From Desertifilum tharense IPPAS B-1220 (GTDB taxonomy: Bacteria > Cyanobacteriota > Cyanobacteriia > Cyanobacteriales > Desertifilaceae): a DNA stretch of 64,000 bases. Numbering within the stretch: position 1 is the stretch's first letter; every line of letters begins with the position of its first letter. Below the pieces are notes generated by a model. It did not search any database and was not told the origin of the DNA. It saw only the letters and a program-made list of their open reading frames with translations. Both the position numbers and the translations under genes were made by a program. The stretch covers positions 1 to 64,000 of the forward strand of contig NZ_MJGC01000057.1 of assembly GCF_001746915.1 (NCBI RefSeq), written 5' to 3'. Shown here in pieces: positions 9,506 to 17,172 of this stretch.

Positions 9506-10870
9506 ATGACCCTGCCAACCCAACCCACCCTTTTTGGCTTCCCTGCCGTTCGAGGACGATGGTTAATCCTCCCCCTCGGCATTCTCGTCCTTTTGTGTTT
9601 GGGAAGCATTTACACCTGGACAATTTTTGTTAAACCCCTGCAAGAATTACTCCAGTTAAGTGCAACCGAAAGTCTGTTACCCTTCACCGCCGTATTGCTG
9701 TTTTACTCCATCTTTACCACGCTGACCGGCTTATTTCTCGAAAAAATTGGGATTCGCCGTGCGGCTGCCATTAGCGGTTTAATCGTCGGTTTAGGCTATA
9801 TATTATCGAGTTTTGCGAACACCACCCCGCAGTTAGTTCTAGCCTATGGGTTAGTTGTTGGCATTGGAGCCGGAATCGGTTACGGCGTTCCCATCGCAGT
9901 CGCCGCCAAATGGTTTCCCGACAAAAAAGGATTAGCAGTCGGAACCACCGTCATCGGCTTTGGATTATCGCCCTTTATCAGCGCCCCCATCGCCCGACAA
10001 CTGATTACCCTCTACGGCGTTAGACCCACTTTTATCATTCTTGGCGTCGCCTTTAGCGCGATTATTTTAGCGATCGCTCCGTTTCTCGTTTCCCCCCCTC
10101 CCGGATGGCATCCCCAGCCCTCCTCCTCAACGCAGTCAACCGCTAGCCAAAGTAGCGAGACTAATTCCCCTCCCCTGTGGCGAACTCGTCGTTTTTATGG
10201 GTTGTGGGTATGCTATGCCATTGGCGTATTTATGGGTGTTGCAACCATTGGGATTGCTAGTCCTGTTGCTCAAGAAACAATCCGCTTAGATGCAACGACT
10301 GCGGCTTTCAGCGTTTCCATTTTTGCCATCTTTAATGGAGCCTCGCGTCCCTTCTTTGGCTGGTTGACGGACTGGGTTAAACCCAAAAAAGCCGCGATCG
10401 CATCTTACACCCTCAGCCTGATTGCATCCATCCTAATGATTCAGGCCAGCCCCGGCGATGTTCATACCTACCTGGTTGCCTTTTCCCTATTTGCCTTTGG
10501 GTTTGGGGGTTGGCTTGCTTTAGCACCAACCGCTACCCTCAGCCTATTTTCATCTCAAAACTTTGCCCGCAATTATGGCATCATCTTCGCAGCTTACGGC
10601 GTCGGGGCTGTTGCCGGTACGCTGATTGCAGGGCAATGTCGGGATTTATTTGGCAGCTACAACGCCTTCTTCTATCCCACCTTGGTTCTATCGATTGTGG
10701 GGATTCTCTGGGCAACCTTCATGCTCAAAGTCCAACCTCAACGCCGCAGCGAACCACTATTTGCTGAATGCGTCCAGTGCGTCTCTTATAATCCCTTAAC
10801 CCAAACTTGCCAAATTGCCACCAGTGGAGCAAGCGATACTCTAGAATGCAATAACTTTCAAGCACTGTAA
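9506..10870 (+). CDS. MFS transporter, oxalate/formate antiporter-like (OFA) family
   Basis: A 454-residue integral membrane carrier with about 12 hydrophobic helices and the segment GSIYTWTIFVKPLQELL near the N-terminus, typical of OFA-type MFS proteins. Transport substrate is unknown; OFA members exchange oxalate/formate or carry other small organic acids. The ATG at 9506 is preferred over an in-frame TTG at 9491. The extreme C-terminus carries four cysteines (ECVQC, then two more within about 30 residues), an unusual soluble tail that could bind metal or form disulfides. Confidence 0.88.
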   Translation: MTLPTQPTLFGFPAVRGRWLILPLGILVLLCLGSIYTWTIFVKPLQELLQLSATESLLPFTAVLLFYSIFTTLTGLFLEKIGIRRAAAISGLIVGLGYILSSFANTTPQLVLAYGLVVGIGAGIGYGVPIAVAAKWFPDKKGLAVGTTVIGFGLSPFISAPIARQLITLYGVRPTFIILGVAFSAIILAIAPFLVSPPPGWHPQPSSSTQSTASQSSETNSPPLWRTRRFYGLWVCYAIGVFMGVATIGIASPVAQETIRLDATTAAFSVSIFAIFNGASRPFFGWLTDWVKPKKAAIASYTLSLIASILMIQASPGDVHTYLVAFSLFAFGFGGWLALAPTATLSLFSSQNFARNYGIIFAAYGVGAVAGTLIAGQCRDLFGSYNAFFYPTLVLSIVGILWATFMLKVQPQRRSEPLFAECVQCVSYNPLTQTCQIATSGASDTLECNNFQAL

Positions 10871-11169
10871 CCTCAACTTGAAAGACGATTGACACTTATA
10901 AAAGTGACCACTTGCAACGAACGAACGGACAAATACGACTCACCATAGTAGATAGAAGTGTATCTCTACATCCTTTAACCAAGCATGGGTATCAAGCGGC
11001 TGGGCTAGGAATTGAGGCTTGACAAAGTACCGATAGGCTTCCTGGAAAACCGCAGGAACCTCTTGTAGACCAACCTAGACAGACGCTTTCCGAATGTTTG
11101 ATGGAATGGGGGAAGAGGTCGCATCTAATCTTCTGGATTGTCTTCGAGCAGTGAAGGGGTGAGCGTAAA
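10871..11169. other. Noncoding stretch between MFS gene and small secreted protein
   Basis: About 300 bp with no supportable ORF on either strand. A short hairpin CACTT-ATAA-AAGTG lies just after the MFS stop codon, without a T-run. A TTGACA at 10889-10894 has no convincing -10 partner. Confidence 0.45.
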
Positions 11170-11589
11170 ATGAAATTGAATCCTTGGATTGCGGTTCCGA
11201 TTCTGGTTGCTACAGGATTAGCATCCCTAGGCAGCACGACCAGTCAGGCTCAGGTGATTTTGCAACCTAACTTTCAGCCCAACCCGCAAACTCTCAGTTC
11301 TGGAGTTTCTGGCGGATCGGGGGGAACAGAATGCGGCGCTTTGCCCGCTACACCTAACGCTGTGGTTCAGCTTGCGGCTGATATTACATCCATGCGTTTT
11401 ATTGTGCAAGGCGATGGACAACCGACGTTAATGATTCAAGGGCCGCAAGGAACATCCTGTATCTTGTCTGATAATCTCTCAGGTGGCGTGCTTGAGGTAC
11501 CGGGATATTGGGAACAAGGGACTTATTCTTTGTATGTGGGCGATCGCGCTGGCGGTTCGCACAACTATACCCTATCAGTTTCCCGATAA
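11170..11589 (+). CDS. Small exported protein of unknown function
   Basis: 139 residues. A signal peptide is clear: Lys3, a hydrophobic core and a probable cleavage site after SQA or AQA near residue 28. The mature part has a Gly/Ser-rich linker (about 44-52), two cysteines (Cys55 and about Cys97) that could form a disulfide, and a compact beta-rich C-terminus (GTYSLYVGDRAGG) like small pre-peptidase C-terminal or Ig-like folds. I do not recognise a named family. Confidence 0.75.
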   Translation: MKLNPWIAVPILVATGLASLGSTTSQAQVILQPNFQPNPQTLSSGVSGGSGGTECGALPATPNAVVQLAADITSMRFIVQGDGQPTLMIQGPQGTSCILSDNLSGGVLEVPGYWEQGTYSLYVGDRAGGSHNYTLSVSR

Positions 11590-11635
11590 AAGAGTGGGGT
11601 TCAACGTTCGCAACTTGAAGACGGCTGAACCCGTT

Positions 11636-12022
11636 TTACTCCTCAATTTGCTTAACAGCGATTTCAACTGCATCAATATCAATCGTTCCTGCTGGAGTCA
11701 GGCGATTAAATTTTCCTTGAGCAACCTGGATCGGCTCGCCGCAGTTGGGACAGCGACATTGAGTTTTATTTAAAGCGGTAAACTCGTGGTTGCACACCGG
11801 GCAATCATCCTGAATCAGATTGCGTTGCAACCACCAGCGAAAGCCGAAAAAGCCGATAACAGGCGCAATCAGAATAAAAGCAAATAGAATTAAAACCGAT
11901 TGCACCAGCCACCCTAGTCCAATGGCTCCCAGCAACCAAGCAACACCGAGAACGATCAGCCAAGTGCTAAGACCGGAAAGATTGAGTTGTATTTGTTTAA
12001 AGCTATCTGGGTTCACAATCAT
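11636..12022 (-). CDS. Membrane protein with C-terminal zinc ribbon
   Basis: 128 residues. Two hydrophobic segments (about 19-37 and 41-62) are followed by a CPVC...CPNC zinc-ribbon motif (about 74-96). The family has no function I can name; similar short proteins occur in cyanobacteria. The gene is convergent with the exported protein gene before it and sits between that gene and the decayed element locus. Confidence 0.75.
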   Translation of the reverse strand: MIVNPDSFKQIQLNLSGLSTWLIVLGVAWLLGAIGLGWLVQSVLILFAFILIAPVIGFFGFRWWLQRNLIQDDCPVCNHEFTALNKTQCRCPNCGEPIQVAQGKFNRLTPAGTIDIDAVEIAVKQIEE

Positions 12023-12167
12023 CTCCTACAGGGTACGAACCAACCGATCTCCATCTTAAATGTCGTAACCGGACTCCTGCTACATCCACAAGAGCGAGCG
12101 TTATTTGAAATCTTGGGGAGTAGGATGGAGCTTTGTGGGAAAGCGAACAGATGCACCGCGTTTACCT

Positions 12168-12639
12168 GGAGAGTGAAAAAAAATGGAGAGCGATTTTTTT
12201 CGGGGGAGATGGAGCAGAGGACACGGTAAGATGGCTCCATGTCTGATTCACCTGAACCTGTCATCTACCAACTCAAAGTGGCACTACTGGGCATCAGTCC
12301 TATGATCTGGCGTCGCCTGCTGGTTAAAAGTGACAGCACGATCTTTCGCTTTGCACTACACGCTACAGATAGCAATGGGGTGGGAAGACCTCTGCTGGTA
12401 ACAAGTATTCTCTCTTCACGCCGCTCTAAATTCTTCGGTTTGCGAGGAGGCGGGTGTTTATTAGGAAGCAACATTGCCGAAAATGGCTGTTGTACCAAAG
12501 CTCAAGGTCTATCTCAAAGATAGATGCTGCTGAGCCGATGATGACGAGAGTTTGCCGAAAAGGGTCTAACTCGGCAATGTTAGCGCTGGGGTCTAGCTTT
12601 GCGCTCCAGTTCAATCTCCCCCATTTTTTTTCACTCTCC
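12168..12639. mobile_element. Non-autonomous inverted-repeat element with 5-bp target duplication
   Basis: The ends are perfect 19-bp inverted repeats, GGAGAGTGAAAAAAAATGG at 12168-12186 and its complement at 12621-12639. The pentamer TACCT flanks both ends (12163-12167 and 12640-12644), as expected of a target-site duplication. Just inside the ends, both sides share a second similar block (GGGGGAGAT), which suggests the original terminal repeats were longer. No transposase is encoded in the 472 bp; instead the element carries a frameshifted fragment of a pRiA4b ORF-3-like gene. This is the form of a MITE-like or internally deleted insertion sequence. The family cannot be assigned. Confidence 0.8.
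12239..12390 (+). pseudogene. Frameshifted pRiA4b ORF-3-like fragment inside the element
   Basis: The ATG at 12239 begins YQLKVALLGISPMIWRRL, the hallmark N-terminus of the plasmid pRiA4b ORF-3-like family, whose function is poorly known. After SDSTIFR (about 12350) the family motif continues in the +1 frame as LHYTLQIAMGWED (from 12351), so one extra T has shifted the frame. A stop follows soon after in the shifted frame, and the remaining two thirds of the family domain are not recognisable. This is a dead remnant. Confidence 0.7.
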
Positions 12640-12795
12640 TACCTAGATGAATTGGGTGCGATCGCTCAACTGCCTTTGGGGGTTGCTTTAATGGTTTTAA
12701 CGTTGTTGGATTTCTCGACCTTGGCGGATTTGGAGTTATGGCTGGCGAACCTGGAACAATAGGAATGGCATATTAGACGAGATCGAGAATCGCGG

Positions 12796-13914
12796 CTATT
12801 TAGAGTGCAATAGCTTTGCGAGTTGATGCACCAAGGCTTCTTGACCAAAACCTGCGATCGCCTCTTGACGGAGAAATTGACCGTCACAGCGTCGGTCTTC
12901 CCCTTTGAGGATTTCGATGCAAGCCTCAGCCACTGCATCGGGGTCGCGGTGGGGGACTTGCCAGCCGAGGCGTCCATCTTGTAAAGGATCAGCAGAACCA
13001 TCGCTATTGCCTGATAAGACGGGAATGCCACAAGCCATCGCTTCTAGATAAACAATGCCAAATCCTTCTTGAGAGGGCATGATGTAGGCATCGGCAACGC
13101 GGTAATGATCTACAAGGTCTTCGGTGGGGACAAACCCGGCAAAGACAACGCGCGAGCTAACGCCTAAATCTTGGGCAAGTTGGGCTAACCTCGGTTGGTC
13201 GTCACCGCGTCCAATCACTAAATACTTGACTTCTGGGAAAATTTGTGAAATGCGGGGTAAGGCCCGAATCGTGACATCCACACCTTTGTAGATATCGCCC
13301 GGCCACAACCGCGCCACTGTCATGAGGACTTTTGCACCCGCGAGGTGATAGCGTTCGATTAAATGCTGGGGTTTGGGGCCTGGGGTAAACGCCTCGCCAT
13401 CAATCGCACAGGAGAGCATATCGAACTTCTGGGGTTCAACTTGGTTGGCTTGGCTGGCGCGATCGCGACTATAGCGGCTAATCGTCCAAATCCGATCGGC
13501 GCGTTGCAAAGCTTGGCGATCTGCTAGGGGCAAGGTTTCCCATACCTCTTTACCATAGGTCAAAACGGTATAGGGAATTCCCAACGGCTGACAGAGCATT
13601 CGCACCAGTGGGGCTAAATTAATATGACCGCAAAACACCCGCTGCGGTCGCCGCAACAGCAGCGCCGACCCTAGCGCCGCCCCCAACCGAACGCGACCTC
13701 GCCATGCGGGATTGTCCTTAAAATAGCGAAATTGCAGTTCTGGATGTCCTTCAAAGGGGTTAACGCAGCCTTCCCCATCCCGCAGTAAAAACACCTCAGC
13801 CTGTCGGTGGGGTTCTCTTTGGGCTAGTTTGAGATACGCTCGGAAAATGTCTTTAACATAAGACTGAATTCCGCCTTCGCGCTCAAAGATTTCTAAAAAA
13901 ACAAATAAATCCAC
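12796..13914 (-). CDS. GT4-family glycosyltransferase
   Basis: A 372-residue GT-B fold enzyme, predicted to move a sugar from a nucleotide donor to a polysaccharide or lipid acceptor. Features are an N-terminal acceptor domain, the linker motif TVARLWPGDIYKGVDVTIRAL (about 202-222), and the donor-binding segment SQEGFGIVYLEAMACGIPVL with the EX7E glutamates (about 288-306). No transmembrane region is seen. It lies 44 bp downstream of the GDP-mannose-dehydratase-like gene on the same strand. The pair probably serves exopolysaccharide or glycan synthesis, possibly with a GDP-deoxysugar donor (inference). Confidence 0.9.
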   Translation of the reverse strand: MDLFVFLEIFEREGGIQSYVKDIFRAYLKLAQREPHRQAEVFLLRDGEGCVNPFEGHPELQFRYFKDNPAWRGRVRLGAALGSALLLRRPQRVFCGHINLAPLVRMLCQPLGIPYTVLTYGKEVWETLPLADRQALQRADRIWTISRYSRDRASQANQVEPQKFDMLSCAIDGEAFTPGPKPQHLIERYHLAGAKVLMTVARLWPGDIYKGVDVTIRALPRISQIFPEVKYLVIGRGDDQPRLAQLAQDLGVSSRVVFAGFVPTEDLVDHYRVADAYIMPSQEGFGIVYLEAMACGIPVLSGNSDGSADPLQDGRLGWQVPHRDPDAVAEACIEILKGEDRRCDGQFLRQEAIAGFGQEALVHQLAKLLHSK

Positions 13915-13958
13915 TGCTGTCTATTACTCAAAGCCTGAGTTTCACAAAAACCGACGGT

Positions 13959-14951
13959 CTATTCGACGATGTACTGCGATCCAGTCTGCAAGCGCTGCAA
14001 ATCTTTTAGCACCATCTTTTCTAACAGTTGCTCGAAACTGACCTTGGGTTCCCAATTTAATTGACGTTTGGCTTTACTGGGGTCAGCCACGAGATGAAAA
14101 TGTTCGTCCGGTCGCAGCAAGTTGGGGTTAACGGTGACGTAGCGCGTCCAGTCTAAGCCCACGCAATCAAAGGCGGCGGCGACGAGTTCCCGGACGCTGT
14201 GGAGTTGTCCGGTACCAATCACATATTCTTCGGGTTCGTCTGCTTGCAACATCCGCCACATCGCTTCAACGTGATCGCCTGCATATCCCCAGTCGCGCTT
14301 GGCGTCTAAATTGCCCATTTCAAGAACCTGAGTTAAACCCAGTTTAATCGAAGCAGCCGCAATCGAAACTTTGCGAGTGACGAAGTTGGCGGGACGCCGA
14401 GGTGACTCGTGGTTGTATAAGATGCCGCTACAGGCGAATAAACCATACCGCTCGCGCTGATGTACCATTGTCCAGTGCGCGTGTAATTTAGCGGCGGCGT
14501 AGGGGTTTTTGGGGCGAAAGGGCGTGTTTTCGTCTTGGGGCGATCGGTCTACATCGCCAAACATTTCGGAACTGCTGGCTTGGTAGAAGCGGGTTTGCAA
14601 GCCTGCGTGTCTAACGGCGGTGAGGAGGCGGGTGGCGGTTCCGGTGACTAAATCAAGGGTAGCTAGGGGGTCGTTCCACGAGTCGGGGACGAAACTGGGG
14701 GCCGCGAGGTTATAGATTTCGTTGGGTTGCAGTTGTTTGACGGCTTCGGTGAGGGCTTCGCTGTCGGTGAGTTGGAGTGCGTAAATTTCGACCTGATTGG
14801 CTAAAGCGCCGAGTTTGGTCAGGCTGTTTTGTCGATTGGGGGGGACTAATCCCACGACGCGATAGCCTTTTTCTAATAACAGACGGCTGAGGTAATAGCC
14901 GTCTTGACCCGTAATCCCTGTAATTAGTGCTGTTTTCGCCATCCTTGCCAT
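13959..14951 (-). CDS. GDP-mannose 4,6-dehydratase family protein
   Basis: An extended short-chain dehydrogenase (330 residues) predicted to convert GDP-mannose to GDP-4-keto-6-deoxymannose with bound NADP. It shows the cofactor loop GITGQDGYYL, the active-site segment SSSEMFG, the YxxxK pair in NPYAAAKLHAH, and the GDP-sugar region NHESPRRPANFVTRK typical of Gmd. An upstream in-frame start at 15026 exists, but the ATG at 14951 has AGGAG four bases before it and gives the normal N-terminus. A second ATG lies at 14942. It is followed by a GT4 glycosyltransferase gene. Confidence 0.9.
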   Translation of the reverse strand: MARMAKTALITGITGQDGYYLSRLLLEKGYRVVGLVPPNRQNSLTKLGALANQVEIYALQLTDSEALTEAVKQLQPNEIYNLAAPSFVPDSWNDPLATLDLVTGTATRLLTAVRHAGLQTRFYQASSSEMFGDVDRSPQDENTPFRPKNPYAAAKLHAHWTMVHQRERYGLFACSGILYNHESPRRPANFVTRKVSIAAASIKLGLTQVLEMGNLDAKRDWGYAGDHVEAMWRMLQADEPEEYVIGTGQLHSVRELVAAAFDCVGLDWTRYVTVNPNLLRPDEHFHLVADPSKAKRQLNWEPKVSFEQLLEKMVLKDLQRLQTGSQYIVE

Positions 14952-15178
14952 GAATCTCCTGAAGCGTTTAATCTGCGGTCGGCGCAAGTGACGCGATCGC
15001 CCCGATTGGTCATGGGCGACTTCCAAAACGGTGCGGTTGTTCGCTCTACAACAACGTCCACCTGCGATCGCTTCCGTCCAAGCTCCAATCTCTGCATTTT
15101 AGCCAAGCACCCCTAACTGCTGCCAAATCCTAGCAAAGAATACCGGAGAACGGAAATCCGAACCGGACTGAGTTTAAT

Positions 15179-15616
15179 CTAGCTTTTAGAAACGCCCAAC
15201 AGTTGCTTCACAATCGATAGGCAATTGCGATCGTCTGGGTAGCGTTCGTACCGGACGCGATCGGCTAGGCGTCGCAATAAGAACCAGCCATAACCCCCTT
15301 CGCGCAGTTCCCCAGGTTCTGGTTCTGTTAAGCCGTCGGGATTAAAAGGTTGACCGCGATCCCAAATCCGAATCTCTAAACGGTCTTCCCAAAGGGTCAA
15401 TTCAAGATCGATGGGGGTTTCTGGCGAGAGGTTGTGATGGGCATGACGCACTGCATTGGTAAATCCTTCAGCCAAGGCGAGTTGCAAGCGATACAGTTGA
15501 TTTTCTGGCCAGACGCGTTCTTGAAGATTGTCCTCCCAAAATTGCTCAAACCACTCTTGAACTTGGTTGAGGAGGCTCAGATCGCTTTTGACGGTCAGGT
15601 AGGCTTGCTGCAACAT
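15179..15616 (-). CDS. RsbW-like anti-sigma regulatory kinase
   Basis: A 145-residue GHKL ATPase of the anti-sigma factor type. N-box residues ALAEGFTNAVRHAHH and the G-box DRGQPFNPDG plus GGYGWFLL bind ATP. Such proteins sequester a sigma factor or phosphorylate an anti-sigma-factor antagonist. The ATG at 15616 with GGAG five bases upstream is preferred over an in-frame TTG at 15634. It follows petD on the same strand, separated by a long inverted repeat, and resembles the protein encoded at 55858-56283. No antagonist or phosphatase gene is adjacent. Confidence 0.88.
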   Translation of the reverse strand: MLQQAYLTVKSDLSLLNQVQEWFEQFWEDNLQERVWPENQLYRLQLALAEGFTNAVRHAHHNLSPETPIDLELTLWEDRLEIRIWDRGQPFNPDGLTEPEPGELREGGYGWFLLRRLADRVRYERYPDDRNCLSIVKQLLGVSKS

Positions 15617-15637
15617 AGCACTCCGTTTTGCCAAAAC

Positions 15638-15702
15638 AATTGACGCCTGTTGGTGTTGCTCAGAAGTTTATCTTTCCTCTGGTCAACCGACAGGCGTCAA
15701 TT
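15638..15702. promoter_or_regulatory. 13-bp perfect inverted repeat between petD and the anti-sigma gene
   Basis: AATTGACGCCTGT (15638-15650) is repeated in inverted orientation at 15690-15702 with a 39-nt interval that can pair further (GGTTG with CAAC). It fills most of the spacer between petD and the anti-sigma gene. It could be a petBD terminator or processing hairpin, or an operator; there is no T-run directly after the stem. Confidence 0.55.
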
Positions 15703-15720
15703 CAGTCTAGAACTGTTGGT

Positions 15721-16203
15721 TTAGAACAGACCCAACGTGAACGATTTGTCAATGGGGAAGGTAGCGCCAACGCCCAACCAAAGGGTAATTAGCGTACTCA
15801 CCAAAAAGACAGTGGTTGCGACTGGACGCCGGAAAGGGTTCTGGAACTTGTTAACGCTTTCAATGAAAGGCACTAATATCAGTCCTAGGGGAATAAGTCC
15901 CGTTAAGACGATTCCCAACAATTTGTTGGGGATAGTCCGCAGAATTTGGAAGGAGGGATATAAGTACCACTCCGGTAAGATTTCCAGAGGCGTTGCGAAG
16001 GGATTAGCCGGTTCGCCAACCAATGCTGGATCGAGGACAGCAAGGGCTACGACACAGCCAATGGTACCTAGAATTACAACGGGGAAGATATACAACAGGT
16101 CATTCGGCCAAGCAGGTTCGCCGTAGTAGTTATGACCCATGCCTTGCGCTAACTTTTCCCGCAACTTGGGATCGGTAAGATCGGGCTTTTTGATAGTTGC
16201 CAT
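15721..16203 (-). CDS. petD: Cytochrome b6f complex subunit IV
   Basis: 160 residues with three transmembrane helices, part of the thylakoid b6f complex that oxidises plastoquinol. The quinol-site motif PEWY lies at residues 77-80 (Glu78), and the length and sequence are typical of cyanobacterial PetD. It lies 69 bp downstream of petB on the same strand, the usual petBD operon. Confidence 0.98.
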   Translation of the reverse strand: MATIKKPDLTDPKLREKLAQGMGHNYYGEPAWPNDLLYIFPVVILGTIGCVVALAVLDPALVGEPANPFATPLEILPEWYLYPSFQILRTIPNKLLGIVLTGLIPLGLILVPFIESVNKFQNPFRRPVATTVFLVSTLITLWLGVGATFPIDKSFTLGLF

Positions 16204-16272
16204 AACGGTGTTCTCGTGGTTGAGGTCAATAGGATAATTCAGCGGGTGAGAATGTCGGATTCTCGTTTGAGT

Positions 16273-16941
16273 TTACAACGGTCCAGAAATACCCTGCTTG
16301 CGAATCATCAAGAAGTGTAACAGCATGAAGACTGCAATTAACCAGGGTAAAACAAAGGTATGAAGGCTGTAGAAACGGGTGAGGGTGGCTTGACCCACGC
16401 TGGTACCGCCCCGCATTAACTCAACAATTGTGCCACCGACAACGGGGATGGCATCGGGTACGCCACTCACGATTTTAACCGCCCAGTAACCCACCTGATC
16501 CCAAGGCAAAGAGTAGCCGGTTACGCCGAAGGAAACGGTGATTACTGCCAAAATGACGCCAGTCACCCAAGTCAGTTCGCGGGGCTTTTTGAAACCGCCG
16601 GTCAGGTAAACCCGGAAGACGTGCAGAATCATCATCAGCACCATCATGCTGGCAGACCAGCGATGGATGGAGCGAATTAACCAACCAAAGTTAACGTCGG
16701 TCATCAGGTACTGAACGGAAGCAAAGGCTTCGGTTACAGTGGGTTTGTAGTAAAACGTCATGGCGAATCCAGTGGCAAACTGGATTAAGAAGCAAGTCAG
16801 CGTGATGCCTCCCAAGCAATAGAAAATATTAACGTGGGGAGGGACGTACTTGCTACTAACATCGTCAGCAAGGGCCTGAATTTCGAGGCGTTCTTGAAAC
16901 CAGTTATATAGTTTGGAGTCTGTTACCTGTTTGGTAAACAT
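16273..16941 (-). CDS. petB: Cytochrome b6
   Basis: 222 residues, the haem-carrying core of the b6f complex. Haem b ligands are His93, His107, His194 and His209, and Cys42 in FYCLGG anchors haem c-n covalently. It matches the 222-residue form of cyanobacterial PetB, numbered seven higher than the 215-residue form. It heads the petB-petD operon and is divergent from ctpA; both promoters must lie in the 231 bp between them. Confidence 0.98.
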   Translation of the reverse strand: MFTKQVTDSKLYNWFQERLEIQALADDVSSKYVPPHVNIFYCLGGITLTCFLIQFATGFAMTFYYKPTVTEAFASVQYLMTDVNFGWLIRSIHRWSASMMVLMMILHVFRVYLTGGFKKPRELTWVTGVILAVITVSFGVTGYSLPWDQVGYWAVKIVSGVPDAIPVVGGTIVELMRGGTSVGQATLTRFYSLHTFVLPWLIAVFMLLHFLMIRKQGISGPL

Positions 16942-17172
16942 GAAGCAAGGGGTCCTAAAAATGCATTGCCTTGGAGTGACATACTTCCAACGTTGGGGTC
17001 GTTGGGTGGACGTGAGTGGCGTTCAGCGTACCCAGTACAGGGAATGGCTAAACAGTCCGCTAGAGACAACAAATGCTCTGCCACGCCTTTGAACATTGCT
17101 TTGGTGTATGTTCGTCCGTTCTCTAAAAAATGTAACATAGCCAAAAGATTAAAATACTTGTTACAGATTGTT

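Larger units (their letters stand above)
12124..12762 (+). pseudogene. Small ORF split by the 472-bp element
   Basis: If the element at 12168-12639 and one TACCT duplication are removed, the flanks join in frame. Codons from 12124 onward (..WESEQMHRVYLDELGAIAQ..) then run without a stop to TAG at 12760-12762. The first ATG is at 12151 and an in-frame TAG sits at 12121, so the restored ORF is 44 residues from the ATG, or slightly more from an alternative start. The C-terminus (LLDFSTLADLELWL) resembles the end of DUF4351 domains found in cyanobacterial Rpn-like proteins. The host ORF may therefore already have been a degraded gene tail before insertion. Confidence 0.6.

Noticed and set aside
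12426-12614. 62-residue minus-strand frame within the 472-bp element (..AELDPFRQTLVIIGSAASIF..)
   Set aside because: It looks more protein-like than random, but it has no family match I recognise, no ribosome binding site and spans the terminal repeat boundary region; not enough to call a gene.
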